Below are positions 1 to 10,014 of a stretch of DNA of 64,000 nucleotides, piece by piece. Both the position numbers and the translations under genes were made by a program. The notes beneath the pieces were generated by a model. The model saw only the letters and a program-made list of their open reading frames with translations. It did no database searches and was not told the origin of the DNA. This DNA comes from Macrostomum hystrix (lineage: Eukaryota; Platyhelminthes; Macrostomidae): positions 1 to 64,000 of the forward strand of contig CATNEN010000012.1 of NCBI GenBank assembly GCA_950097015.1. The letters are read 5' to 3'. Every line of letters begins with the position of its first letter. Position 1 is the stretch's first letter.

Positions 1-50
1 TGGCTGCGGGTCTAGTGTCCTGCAATTGTTATTATTATTATTATTAATAT
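1..50 (+). mobile_element. 3' tail of a tRNA-derived SINE (family 1), truncated
   Basis: The segment reads GCGGGTCTAGTGTC and then TGCAATT followed by an (ATT)n run. The same 3' end is seen in the fuller SINE copies at 15161-15533 (reverse) and 30492-30843. The internal stretch present in those copies between TAGTGTC and TGCAATT is missing, so this copy is internally deleted. Its 5' part lies outside the window. Confidence 0.7.
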
Positions 51-1410
51 ATAAGTAGAAAAGAGCTACACTACTGATTTAAGAAAGCATTTTAGTATAC
101 TAAAATAAGCTTTTTGATGTTGAAATACTAAAGCCTATAAGCATATTAGGTCACAATAACCAAAAGGGTAAGAAATGTATTATATTAGATTGTAATTTAT
201 ACAAGTACACAACAAATAGAGCTGGTAATTATTTTTTCAGATATGAATGACATAACTTTCTACTTTAGAGAGAATATATTCTGCAAAAATGCAAGTAACA
301 TGTTTAACTAAAGTACGAGTTGTAGAAAGTTGTAGAAAGAAGCACTTTTGATTTCTTTTGTTTCAATTAAAACAGAGTGACTGATATGCTGCACACTGTA
401 CAATTTTTAACAATTAAAGGTAACAAAAAGTATGTGAATTTAAAAGATAAAGAGTATATACTATTTCTTCTATCTACATACTACGATAGCTGTCGAATAA
501 CTATATCAAATGACAATGTATATATAGTTGTCAGCTAATTCAAACTTAAATTTCCATGAGCTACATACTTAGAAGCCCCACTGAATTAATAACGCGATTA
601 TTCTGTATTAGGACTGCATATTATCAAGAGCTTTAGTTGTCAAGAGTTTATAAAAGTAAATATATATCTGACTTTGCTTGAACAAATCCATAGAACAATA
701 AAATTGACATAGAGAAAGAAAGTATTCAAATACAAAATAGACAGACGCAAATATAAACAAGAGAAAAAAAGTAGATAATTCCAAAAAATATAATACTACT
801 AAAAAATCAAAAACACAGAGTAAGTTATGGCGCACTGCCTTTTTTATTTTAATCATTTCATACAATAATTGTTGTTATTTTCTCCTGAAAACTTTTCATG
901 GAAAAGTTTAAATTGCACCTGTATTTTCGTGCAATATTATACCGCACACAACAATCTGAAACTTCGTCTTGGTTCCGTAGTCGCATCTATCTCCATCAAG
1001 AAACATGCTTTAAATACACCTTTAAACGGTATGTTTCTTGTTCTATTCCGCTGTCTCTTGGTGAAATGATTGTTCTATCGCAATAATTGTATAATTTTCT
1101 CTATTTTACGCATACCAAATAGTTTAATGGAGTTTTGGTTTTTAATCGGAGAAAAGAACGGTAGGCAATTTTTTAAGCTAGAACTAGGGTGAAAAATAAG
1201 TTAACAAATGTTAATGAATTTAAAAAAATTAATGTTCGAGAATATAAATCTCATCCTAAACATGGTAGTGTCCATATTTCATTTCAGTAAAGCATTTGAA
1301 GTACAAATTTATTGCCTTTGAGGTCACAACACCTGATTTAAATATGTCTGGGTAAAATTTAGATTATGGTCGATATAGTACGTAGTTTATAATTTATATG
1401 TACGTTTTAT
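51..1410. other. AT-rich spacer upstream of coronin
   Basis: No coding exon, RNA gene or tandem array is recognisable. Short open frames here are low-complexity and lack splice or start context. The 5' untranslated region or promoter of coronin may lie in the right part, but no motif is distinctive enough to call. Confidence 0.5.
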
Positions 1411-1450
1411 TTAGATCTGTGCCCGCTCTGTTTAGTCCGTATATGTTGAC
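1411..1450 (+). promoter_or_regulatory. Candidate 3' splice acceptors just before the coronin start
   Basis: Two pyrimidine-rich AG sites, TTTTATTTAG and GCTCTGTTTAG, end 36 and 15 bases before the coronin ATG. They could be a cis 5'-UTR intron acceptor or a spliced-leader trans-splice site. Similar sites lie 5-22 bases before three other start codons in the window. Confidence 0.35.
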
Positions 1451-3747
1451 ATGGAGGCGACACCATCAGTAGCAGCGGCAGCGGCTAAACCAGTCGCCAG
1501 ATTCCGTCATTCGAAATTCAAGCACATCTATGGCAAAGCCGCCAAGCGGGAGCACTGCTACGACAACATCCGGGTCACAACCACCAACGGTCACACCGAG
1601 AGCGCCATTTGCGCGGTGAATCCGCTCTACCTGGCCGTCATCATTGACACAGTCGGAGGCGGCAGCTTCCTGGTGCTACCATTGGATCGGTTCGGTCGGG
1701 TCGACCGCAACCCGCCGCTGGTTTCCGGCCACAGAGCTGCCGTATTGGACATTCAATGGTGTCCGCACAATGACTGTTGCATCGCCAGCGCCAGCGAGGA
1801 TTGCACTGCCAAGGTGTGGCTGATTGGGCCGGATTCCTTTGCCAGGGGCCGGCCACTGACCAGGTGCCATCGTGACCTGGTTGGCCACAGTCGGCGTGTC
1901 AACCTGCTAGCCTGGCATCCCGTAGCTAGCATGGTACTGCTCACTGCTGGTAAGAATGGGCTGCGCTGATCTAATTGTTGTTTTTATTGTTGTTATTGCT
2001 GCTCTTATTGTTGTTGTTTGTTTTTTTGCTATTTCTATCACTATTATTACTGCCATTGTTACTGATGTCATTATTATTATTGTGCTTTTTCAGGCGCTGA
2101 CAATCGAGTGCTGATCTGGAACTGCCGACAAGCAGCTGATTCTGCGCGACATCGCCTTCCCGGATGTCACCTTGTCCTGCAGCTTCAGCTGGACTGGCGC
2201 CAGATTCGTTTGCGCCTGTCGCGATCGGTTGGTCCGCTTAGTTGATGCCCGAACTGGAGAAGTGTTAACTGTGAGTAGTAGTATTAGTAGTAGTAGTAGT
2301 AGTAAAAACTATACGACTACTTGGGTTGAGATTCGAACTCCCGACCTCTCTGGAGTTCGAAGCACTATCCCTGAGCTTCAACTCGCTACAACCTACTACT
2401 CAAAGTGCAATCGTATTTGGCTTTTGGACTGCAGCTGTCAAGTAAAGTCTTTAGGCTACATTGACTGTCTGTCAAACCTATTTCGCCCTAAATTAAATTA
2501 CCTCACTTTTTCTTTGAAGCAAGCCCGCCTTCACGCCGGGACCAAGCCGGTCCAACTCGTCTGCCTACGCGACGGCCGCGTGTTCAGCACCGGCTTCGCC
2601 GACTCCAGCGGCGGCCGCCAGTGGGCCTTGTGGCGTGGCGATAATCTGGAGCTAATAAACAGGCAGAATCTGGACACCAACAGCAGCGGTGTACTATTGC
2701 CGCTGTACGACCCTGATGTTGGCCTCATCTACCTGGCTGGTAAAGGCGACTGCGTGGTTCGCTACTACGAGCTGACTAACGAGCCGCCGCATCTGCACTA
2801 CCTGGGCGCCTACCTGGCCTCGGAGACGCAGCGCGGAGTTGGCGCCATGCCAAAGCGCGGCCTGAACATTGCCGCTTGCGAAATTGGCCGCCTTTACCTG
2901 CTGCGCCAGCGGGGCCTGTGCGAGCCAGTCAGCTTCATTGTGCCGAGGCGATGCTCGCTGTTCCAGGCCGACCTGTACCCGGACACTCGCGCAGCCGCCA
3001 GTGCGCTGAATGCCGACGCCTGGCTAGCCGGGGCCGAGGCTGAGCCGGTGCTGATGCCGCTGACGCCAACTGAAGCGTCGTCTAAAACAGCCTGCCAATT
3101 GAAAGAATCAGACGAGCCTACTGACAGTAGTATTGTAAGCGCTGAGAGGTTTGAACTATCAGAATATATTTTTAGTTAATTCTAATTGACAGTAGAAGAA
3201 CAACGCTAGACCACGGGGATATTTCACTTCCTAATTCATGATCGCTCCCAAACCAAATGACCGATTTTCGTGAAAGTCCACCATATGGATCAAACCCCTC
3301 TGTACGATGAACTAATTTTCAAAGCCGGCGATGCCGATGTTTTGTGATTCTGGAAGTTGTTTTATCGGTTAGAGCGAAAAATTTTAGCCCCTGATTCGGA
3401 TTTCCAAGGTGATTAGTTGAATTTCATGGTCTTTCTACTGTCAATATCCCACGAATTTGTTTAAGGTGACAGCCGACAAAACCAATGACGCAATCAAAGA
3501 CGTTGAACTTCATCGGGTCGCTTCCACGGTATCCGAACTGTCCGTCCGTGTGCTCAATCTCAGCAACTCTGTCCGGCTCCTTGCGGCTGAGAGCGCCGAG
3601 TTGCGTCACCGAGTCCTAGAACTGGAAGCTGCCAGCGCCTGCAGTCAGCAGTGCAACTACAATTCAGGCAAAGTTCAACGGGACAGATTCGAGGATGATA
3701 CACCGTCTAGTGAAGACTGCTTCATGGACTGTAAGGACTTTGTATAG
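1451..3747 (+). CDS. CORO: Coronin, WD40 actin-binding protein, with one frame break
   Basis: Coronins bind F-actin and the Arp2/3 complex through a seven-bladed WD40 propeller plus a C-terminal coiled coil. Exons inferred from GT..AG sites and phase are 1451-1949, 2094-2270, 2520-3134 and 3466-3747. The N-terminus carries the coronin signature RHSKFKHIYGKAAKRE after a short Ala-rich leader. WD-repeat sequence follows (HRAAVLDIQWCPHND, SEDCTAKVW), then the conserved block LVCLRDGRVFSTGF. The last exon encodes an amphipathic helix rich in VxxL/LxxE heptads and fits the trimerising coiled coil. The start is the ATG directly before the Ala-rich leader. In exon 2 the frame changes near 2119-2121: upstream reads VLIWN and downstream reads TADKQLILRDIAFPD, both coronin-like but in different frames. 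The spliced length is 1573 bases, so it is out of frame by one base. The paralogue within the coronin family cannot be assigned. Confidence 0.9.
1970..2092 (+). repeat. TTG/ATT-rich low-complexity tract in coronin intron 1
   Basis: Most of the 144-base intron (1950-2093) is irregular TTG, TTA and CTG triplets leading into the acceptor TGCTTTTTCAG. It acts as one long pyrimidine-rich tract on the sense strand. There is no other content. Confidence 0.6.
2271..2519 (-). mobile_element. Coronin intron 2: AGT microsatellite plus SINE head remnant
   Basis: The intron starts with GTGAGT running into an AGT triplet tract (about 2275-2305). A tRNA-like stretch follows on the minus strand at about 2326-2395. 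It has an A-box-like segment (TAGCGAGTTGAAGC) and a B box (GTTCGAATC), and resembles the head of the SINE at 34695. The intron is 249 bases, a multiple of three, and has no stop in the frame of the flanking exons. Confidence 0.55.
3188..3444. mobile_element. Short MITE-like element with terminal inverted repeats, in coronin intron 3
   Basis: The element is bounded by ATTGACAGTAGAA on the left and its reverse complement TTCTACTGTCAAT on the right, 13 bases each. Its interior (CCAAATGACCGATTTTCGTG, ATTTTAGCCCCTGATT and nearby sequence) is shared with the longer diverged copies at 14935-15850 and 22748-23145, so it is a dispersed repeat family. It occupies most of the intron 3135-3465. No clear target-site duplication is visible. 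Confidence 0.6.
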
Positions 3748-3902
3748 TGGACTTAGTTACGTAGTGGCTTTAGGATTATAATAGGCCCTTTTGACTTCGT
3801 GTTTTTATACACTCAGTAGAATATTTTCTGATATTGCTTTTTATTTTATCATAGGCTTACGTAGGCTTTGAACCGACCGCATATCACCACCGCGATCAAA
3901 GA

Positions 3903-3908
3903 AATAAA
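3903..3908 (+). terminator. Candidate poly(A) signal for coronin
   Basis: AATAAA lies about 156 bases after the coronin stop codon, with an A-rich stretch following. The position is plausible for 3' end formation, but no transcript evidence is available. Confidence 0.4.
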
Positions 3909-5131
3909 TGAAAAAAGAAGTAATCTAAAAAGCAATTTATAAATTATACTCGTACACAAACTCCTGTAATAATTATTTGCTCGCTATATCACAACTTTTC
4001 CCTCTATTTTGCGACCTAAATTTATTTAAAACAAAATCTATTCTAAAGAAAAATAATAAAGAAACAGGACGGATTGTGGTACAACACGCAAAACACAACA
4101 GCAAGAAACACACACAGACAGAAGGCAGACAGTACGCTACTATTAGTAGTATTTGAAGGCATGCAAGTTGATCAAACTGTGTTTAAACGCGAAAATCTCA
4201 AATTATTCTAATTATTTTTCAGTGATGGCATTTTTTCTAGTGAGACAATGGTGCGAAGAAAGCGTTTTGCATCAAACATAAATCTTATATTTTTGAGACA
4301 AGCGGAAAGCAAGCAAAAAATAGCGAAAGCAAAAACTGGACGGCCATGTGCTTTTCTAAGAAAAAGCAGAGCAGAACTCTGGACGGACAAGTCAGTTTAA
4401 AATAAGCTAAGCTATTTATTCAAAGGCGTCTACTTAGCAGGCATATAAGTAGTGTGTAATGCATGGGCACGCAGTATTTTATTGTAAAAAATCTTATTTT
4501 ATAGAGACACAAAAAGCAACGCACAATTCTATTTAGCTACTGCTAGTAGACAGACTTGTTTTAGCTAGCTTTTTAGACAAAGCTTGGACGGAGTGTGGAC
4601 AGTAGAGAGAACACGTTAAAATAAAATTTTAGTAGAAAAAATTTTTTTTAGCGACACAGCCGTTAAATAGTCGTAGTGAAATGGCGCGGAATGTGGGATT
4701 TTGTTATACCTCATGATGTTTTGCGCACGCTTTCAAAATCTAACATTTTAAGTCATGAATTTTTGCTTAACGATCAAGGATGCTTATGTCGACAAAGATA
4801 TAGCAATGCAGAAAAGTAATTTTCGATATTTAAAAAGTGCGGATGAAAAAATAAACACACGCCACTAAAAGCAGGATTGTAGCAGAATTCCAGAACGAAG
4901 GCACAGGGAACTGTTGCACCTGCTCTGGCGATAGCCAATAGCAAAACTCCCGATAGTTTGTGACGGAAAGAAAGCCTATAATAACTACAACTAATAATAG
5001 AAATAGAAAATGAGTCGAGTTAGTTTTGCACGAATCAGGTGCCCGATAAAATAAATTCCGAACAAACAGACAACAGAAATTACAGGTAAGCGGTAGTTTT
5101 GCAGTTCAGAGAGACAAAATTGGCCAAAATT
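3909..5131. other. AT-rich spacer between convergent coronin and ARMC2
   Basis: No exon or array is seen. It must hold the 3' untranslated regions of both convergent genes. TTTATT on the plus strand at about 4415-4420 is AATAAA for ARMC2 on the minus strand, but it is 700 bases from the stop, so the assignment is weak. Confidence 0.4.
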
Positions 5132-8100
5132 TTATAGCGGCTCAAACTGGCTCTGATGCCGCCTGAGTCGTTTCAATAGGTGCGAACCGACGTAGGCGAA
5201 GTCCGTCTCCCAGACGTCCTGCAGGTGGCGGAAGGTGTCCTCGTCCGATCCCGCTGCCAGTCGGTTAGACTCCTCCACAGACTCTTCGTCTGGGTGTAAG
5301 AAAGAAATCACAGCAATGTCATTTCAGATTTGGGTATTGCTTATATATGAATCAGCAAAGACCATCCAGAAGGTTCGCTCACCTGTGAACAACTCCAGGC
5401 AGTTGATGAGCTCCTGGGCGGCCTGCTCGCTGCCAAACGAATCAACGCAGCTGGTCATGCCCTCGGTGAAGTTCCACAAGGCCTGGCAGATCACGCAGGC
5501 CAGCTGCCAGTCACCCTGGCCAAGATCGCTGAGTGCCGAGATCAGCCTGAGAGATGGGTCAGGTGGGTCAGGAGTGGGTGTGTCAGGAGTGGGTGTGTCA
5601 GGAGTGGGTGTCTCAGGAGTGGGTGTCTCAGAAGTGGGTGTGTCAGGAGTGGGTGTGTCAGGAGTGGGTGTCTCAGGAGTGGGTGTGTCAGGAGTGGGTG
5701 TCTAAGGAGTAGGTGTGTCAGGAGTGGGTGTGTCAGGAGTAGGTCTCTCAGGAGTGGGTGTGTCAAGAGTGGGTGTGTCAGGAGTGGGTGTGTCAGGAGT
5801 GGGTGTCTCAGGAGTGGGTGTGTCAGGAGTGGGTGTCTAAGGAGTAGGTGTGTCAGGAGTGGGTGTGTCAGGAGTAGGTGTGTCAGGAGTGGGTGTGTCA
5901 GGAGTGGGTGTGTCAGGAGTGGGTGTGTCAGGAGTGGGTGTGTCAGGAGTGGGTGTCTCAGGAGTGGGTGTGTCAGGAGTGGGTGTCTCAGGAGTGGGTG
6001 TGTCAGGAGTGGGTGTGTCAGGAGTGGGTGTGTCAGGAGTGGGTGTGTCAGGAGTGGGTGTGTCAGGAGTGGGTGTCTAAGGAGTAGGTGTGTCAGGAGT
6101 GGGTGTGTCAGGAGTAGGTGTGTCAGGAGTGGGTGTGTCAGGAGTGGGTGTGTCAGGAGTAGGTGTGGCAGGAGTGGGTGTGGCAGGAGTGGGTGTGTCA
6201 GGAGTGGGTGTGTCAGGAGTGGGTGTGTCAGAGGTGATAGCTGTTCCGATGTGAGGCAGCGGGTGATGGCCAAGGCTATCAAGGTATCAGGTGATGTGGT
6301 ACTCACTTCCGAACTCCACCGTCCTTGCGCAGGACCTGGCGCTTGTCCGGATCGGCCACCAGGTTGAGCAGGATGCCGGCCGCCGAGTACACGGCCTCAT
6401 GATTCGAGTCAAGCAGAGTGATTAGCACCTTGATGAAATAAAAGGATCTGCGTTAATTCGATGAAAATTTGATATCTAACTGAACATTGACAATCATTCT
6501 AAATAGACAAGTAACGAGAGGGTAGGAAAAAATTAGGAAATTCTCACCTCATCGATGCGATTGGCCACCATCCAGTCGCGAACCGCTCGATCTCTAGATA
6601 AATTGCCAAACGGCCGAATGGCCTCGACAAGCAGGTCCGTGTCCGCTCGGTGAATCAACGAAGTCAAGGCTGCAGCATTACAGAGTTGACATTTTGAATG
6701 GAGCGAAACTTGAAAACCCGCTTATACACTCTTCATTTACATCATCCTCACTCCACACACACCTCGCTCCAAGCCCACCTGACTCCACATCCACCTCACT
6801 CCAAACCTTGCAAACTAGACACCCACCTCACTCAACAACCACCTGAATCCACACCCACCTCACTCCACACCCACCTCACTCAACAACCACCTGAATCCAC
6901 ACCCACCTCACTCCACACCCACCTCACTCAACAACCACCTGAATCCACACCCACCTCACTCCATTACCCACCTCACTCCGAACCCACCTTACTCCACACC
7001 CACCTCACTCCGAACCCACCTTACTCCACACCCATTTCACTCCAAACTAAATAAAAAATGGCTAACCTACATTTAAATCTATAGTAAACTGCCTAACTCC
7101 GCAATCAACCTCCGCAGTAAACCTTTCTCTACCTTGAGCCACGCGCAGCATCCTCTCCGGCATGTCAGTCGCCAGTTCGGTTGTCATGTAATACGTCAGA
7201 TTATTTATTGCAGCCACCGAGTTGCTGACAAGCTCGCGATTCTCCGCGATAGATTTGGTCTCTGGCGGGTTTGTTTTGGAAAATTTTTATCTTAACATAA
7301 TATCCACCTCATACACTTTTATGCGTATTCATAAATAACAAAACACAACAGTTGCCATAGCAACCAAATAACTCACCAACAAAAGTGACCAGCAGGCGGA
7401 GGCAAGTCCTGGAGCCGGCGCACATCCGGCCGACCTCGGCCGAGATGGCCGCATTGGCCAGAAGGCGGACCAGCTTCACCAGGCAGTCGTGCACTTTGCC
7501 AGCATCGCGTCTAGGCGGAGCAGCCGCAGCCGCCGCCGAGGCAGCAGCGCCGCCGGCTTCGCTCTCCTGCTGGTAGAACTTCAGCACGGCCAGGACGCTG
7601 TCCAGAGCCGGCTTGTCCGGGAACATCGCCGCTCTGGCCTCCTCAGCCCGGCCGGCCAGATTGCCCAGCACGAAGGCCAGCCTTAGAACTAGATCCTCGC
7701 GAGATCTGTGACGCGCCAGCAGGTCGCGGGCCGCGGCCGGCAGGCTGAGGCAGCCGGAGCCGGCGCCATCGTCGCCGCAAATCGCCGAGCAGACGTCCGC
7801 ATACTGGGACAGCTTCGACAGCAGCCGGGAGGCGTTCAGCTGAAGCTCATAGTCGGCCGGGTACTGCTGCATGGCGGCGCAGACGGCAAACAGGCAGCCG
7901 GGCGCGGACACGAATTGCTGCCGAGTGCCCGGCTGCTCTGCCAGGTTACGCAGCGAGCCCAGCACTTGAACCTGCGGTGTTAGGGCCAGTAGTGTGCTAA
8001 CCCCGGACTGACTTTTGATTTGTTACTGAGACCAATATGAAAAACAGATTTTTTAATATAAAAACTCCCCACCCTTTAATAAATCGATAGAAATCAGCTG

Positions 8101-9515
8101 AGTCCTTAGAGATGCGTTAAAGAAACGACCGAGTCGTTAAAGAAACGACCGAGTCGTTAAAGAAACGACCGAGTCGTTAAAGAAACGACCGAGTCGTTAA
8201 AGAAACGATCGAGTCGTTAAAGAAACGACCGAGTCGTTAAAGAAACGATCGAGTCGTTAAAGAAACGACCGAGTCGTTAAAGAAACGACCGAGACGTTAA
8301 AGAAACGACCGAGTCGTTAAAGAAACGACCGAGTCGTTAAAAAAACGACCGAGTCGTTAAAGAAACGACCGAGTCGTTAAAGAAACGATCGAGTCGTTAA
8401 AGAAACGACCGAGTCGTTAAAGAAACGACCGAGTCGTTAAAGAAACGACTGAGTCGTTAAAGAAACGACCGAGTCGTTAAAGAAACGACTGAGTCGTTGA
8501 GTCGTTAAATAAACGACTGAGTCGTTGAGTCGTTAAAGAAACGACTCAGTCGTTAAATAAGCATTCAAGTCGTTAGAGAAATGTTAGACACGCATCTGAG
8601 TCGTTATAGAAACGTTACAGAAGCGTTTGAAGCGACTTTTTAACGCCGTAAAGTTTTCATTTCTAGTTCAAGCTTCTAATTATTGAATCCAATTTGGATC
8701 GATTTTTTTAACCCAGCAATAAATAACCTAGTAAGCTGCGAGTAAAACTATGCACATATTTATAATTTAATGCCTCGTCATCTAATTAGGACTGACCAGA
8801 ACGTGAGCAAGAGACTCAGCCGGCCGGCCGCCAGTCTGCCTGTTCCAGTCAACTGCGCGCCCAAGACAGGCGGCCAGAGCCTCCAGGCAGCCGCCGCGTA
8901 AAAGTTCGCGCGACACGCCGGAGGAGCCGCCGGTGAGAAATTTCAAAGCGCCAGCCAGGTAGACCAAAGCCTCGTGACTGGCGGCCGGGTCTGCGCCAGC
9001 CAGGGTGTCGCTGATGCCTGTCAGAAGGCCCGGTTGCGCCAAGAACAGGGCGTCGTTGGCCTCCAGTTTCGCTATGCGAAACAGCAGCTTGGCGACGCAG
9101 GCCAGGTTGCTAGCCGAGACGCGCATATCCAGGCACAGGACTGCTAGAGCCAGCTGAAGGCGCGGCTGCGGCCAGTCCAGGAGGCGGAACACGGCACGGA
9201 GGATGCGCGACCGGTGCCGTCGGCAGTTGCGGCCCAGCATGTCGGCGCGCTGCAGCTCGGCATGAAGGTGGCGAACGAGTTCCAGGGTGTTGTCAGCCGA
9301 TTCCGGGGTCTGTTCAGCCACGCTAAGCAAGTCCACAGCCGGTGCCAGGTTTCGGTTGAACCACTCGGTTTCGGCGTCTTCGCTCATCGCCGGCGTCTGA
9401 TGTGGCGCTGAATCGCGCCGACGTCCGCCTGCCGTATCGGAGCCGGCGTCGGAGAGAACATCGGGGGGCAGCTCGCCAATTGAACCGTTGCGTTGGAGGC
9501 GAGTGCTTACTGAGG

Positions 9516-9579
<64 letters not shown>

Positions 9580-10014
9580 ATGGTTAGAAGCCCGCGGTCG
9601 TCGACGCTCAGCCGATGGCGGTTTCGGCGGCAGGCCACCGCCGACACCGGCCGCGCCTTCAGCTCCGCTGCCGCTGCCGGCGCTACCGGCCCGAATCGGG
9701 CTGAGCCGGGTGCCGGCGGTGCTGCCGGACACTGGCCGGCTCTCGGATTCGAACTGCCGACCACCTAAGCTGACGGCGCTCGACGGCCGGCCAGTTGGAG
9801 CCGCGGAGGTGCCGACGCCGCCGAGCTCAACCGAATCGGCGTGGCGGCCCTCGAAGAGAATTCGCCCGCCGTCGCGCGGCGTGAATGGCCTCTGGGTGTT
9901 GACTGCGCGCAGCCAGGAGCGGGTGTCCTCGATGATCTGCGCGCTGGTCGGCCGACTCTCCGGCGCCTCGTAGAAGGGCTTCTCCTGGCCCTTCGACTTG
10001 CGCGAGAAACTCAT
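5132..10014 (-). CDS. ARMC2: ARMC2, armadillo-repeat protein of the sperm flagellum/cilium
   Basis: Vertebrate ARMC2 is a cytoplasmic armadillo protein needed to assemble the sperm axoneme. Seven exons join in consistent phase: 10014-8797, 7971-7377, 7261-7133, 6669-6548, 6428-6307, 5546-5383 and 5289-5132. They give 835 aa, close to the human protein. The N-terminus has the family signature with TSAQIIEDTRSWLR and TQRPFTPRDG. A Ser/Gly/Pro-rich linker and a pure Gln run (CAG/CAA at about 9519-9579) follow, then helical armadillo repeats from about residue 230. Family-like C-terminal blocks are AAINNLTYYMT, EAIRPFGNLSRD, AAGILLNLVADPDKR and CQALWNFTEG. It ends in an acidic tail and stop TAA. 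The ATG at 10014 begins the conserved N-terminal block. Introns 1, 3 and 5 each hold a different minisatellite. Gln-run length may vary between individuals. Confidence 0.9.
5556..6233 (+). repeat. 15-bp minisatellite filling ARMC2 intron 5
   Basis: About 45 copies of TGTCAGGAGTGGGTG with single-base variants (TCTCAGG, AGTAGGTG, TCTAAGG). The array runs from 73 bases after the donor to about 10 bases before the acceptor of exon 6 (antisense to the gene as written). Because the unit is 15 bases, several frames on both strands stay open; these are not genes. Confidence 0.97.
6756..7045 (+). repeat. 16-bp/48-bp minisatellite in ARMC2 intron 3
   Basis: The basic unit is CCACACCCACCTCACT (16 bases). 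A variant, CAACAACCACCTGAAT, recurs every third unit and makes a 48-base higher-order period between about 6834 and 6965. Flanks are degenerate. On the gene strand the unit reads AGTGAGGTGGGTGTGG, which contains donor-like GTGAGG steps. Confidence 0.93.
8110..8640 (+). repeat. 20-bp minisatellite with hairpin units in ARMC2 intron 1
   Basis: About 20 nearly perfect copies of AGAAACGACCGAGTCGTTAA run from about 8116 to 8490, then decay through variants to about 8640. Each unit contains AACGAC and GTCGTT as inverted arms around three bases, so every repeat can form a small stem. It lies in intron 7972-8796. Confidence 0.96.
9519..9579 (-). repeat. CAG-type triplet run encoding a Gln tract in ARMC2
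   Basis: An uninterrupted CTG run on the plus strand reads as about 20 or more Gln codons in exon 1 of ARMC2. It lies in a low-complexity linker between the conserved N-terminus and the armadillo region, so length change would probably be tolerated. Confidence 0.9.

Noticed and set aside
2172-3179. A single uninterrupted coronin exon from 2172 to 3179
   Set aside because: The stretch 2271-2519 has splice sites, a microsatellite and a SINE remnant, and it interrupts conserved coronin sequence. The tail after 3134 is also intronic.
5542-6306. Long open frames in the 15-bp array reading repeated Gly-Val-Ser or Leu-Leu-Thr-His-Pro
   Set aside because: They exist only because the unit length is a multiple of three, they lie wholly in an ARMC2 intron, and several frames are equally open.
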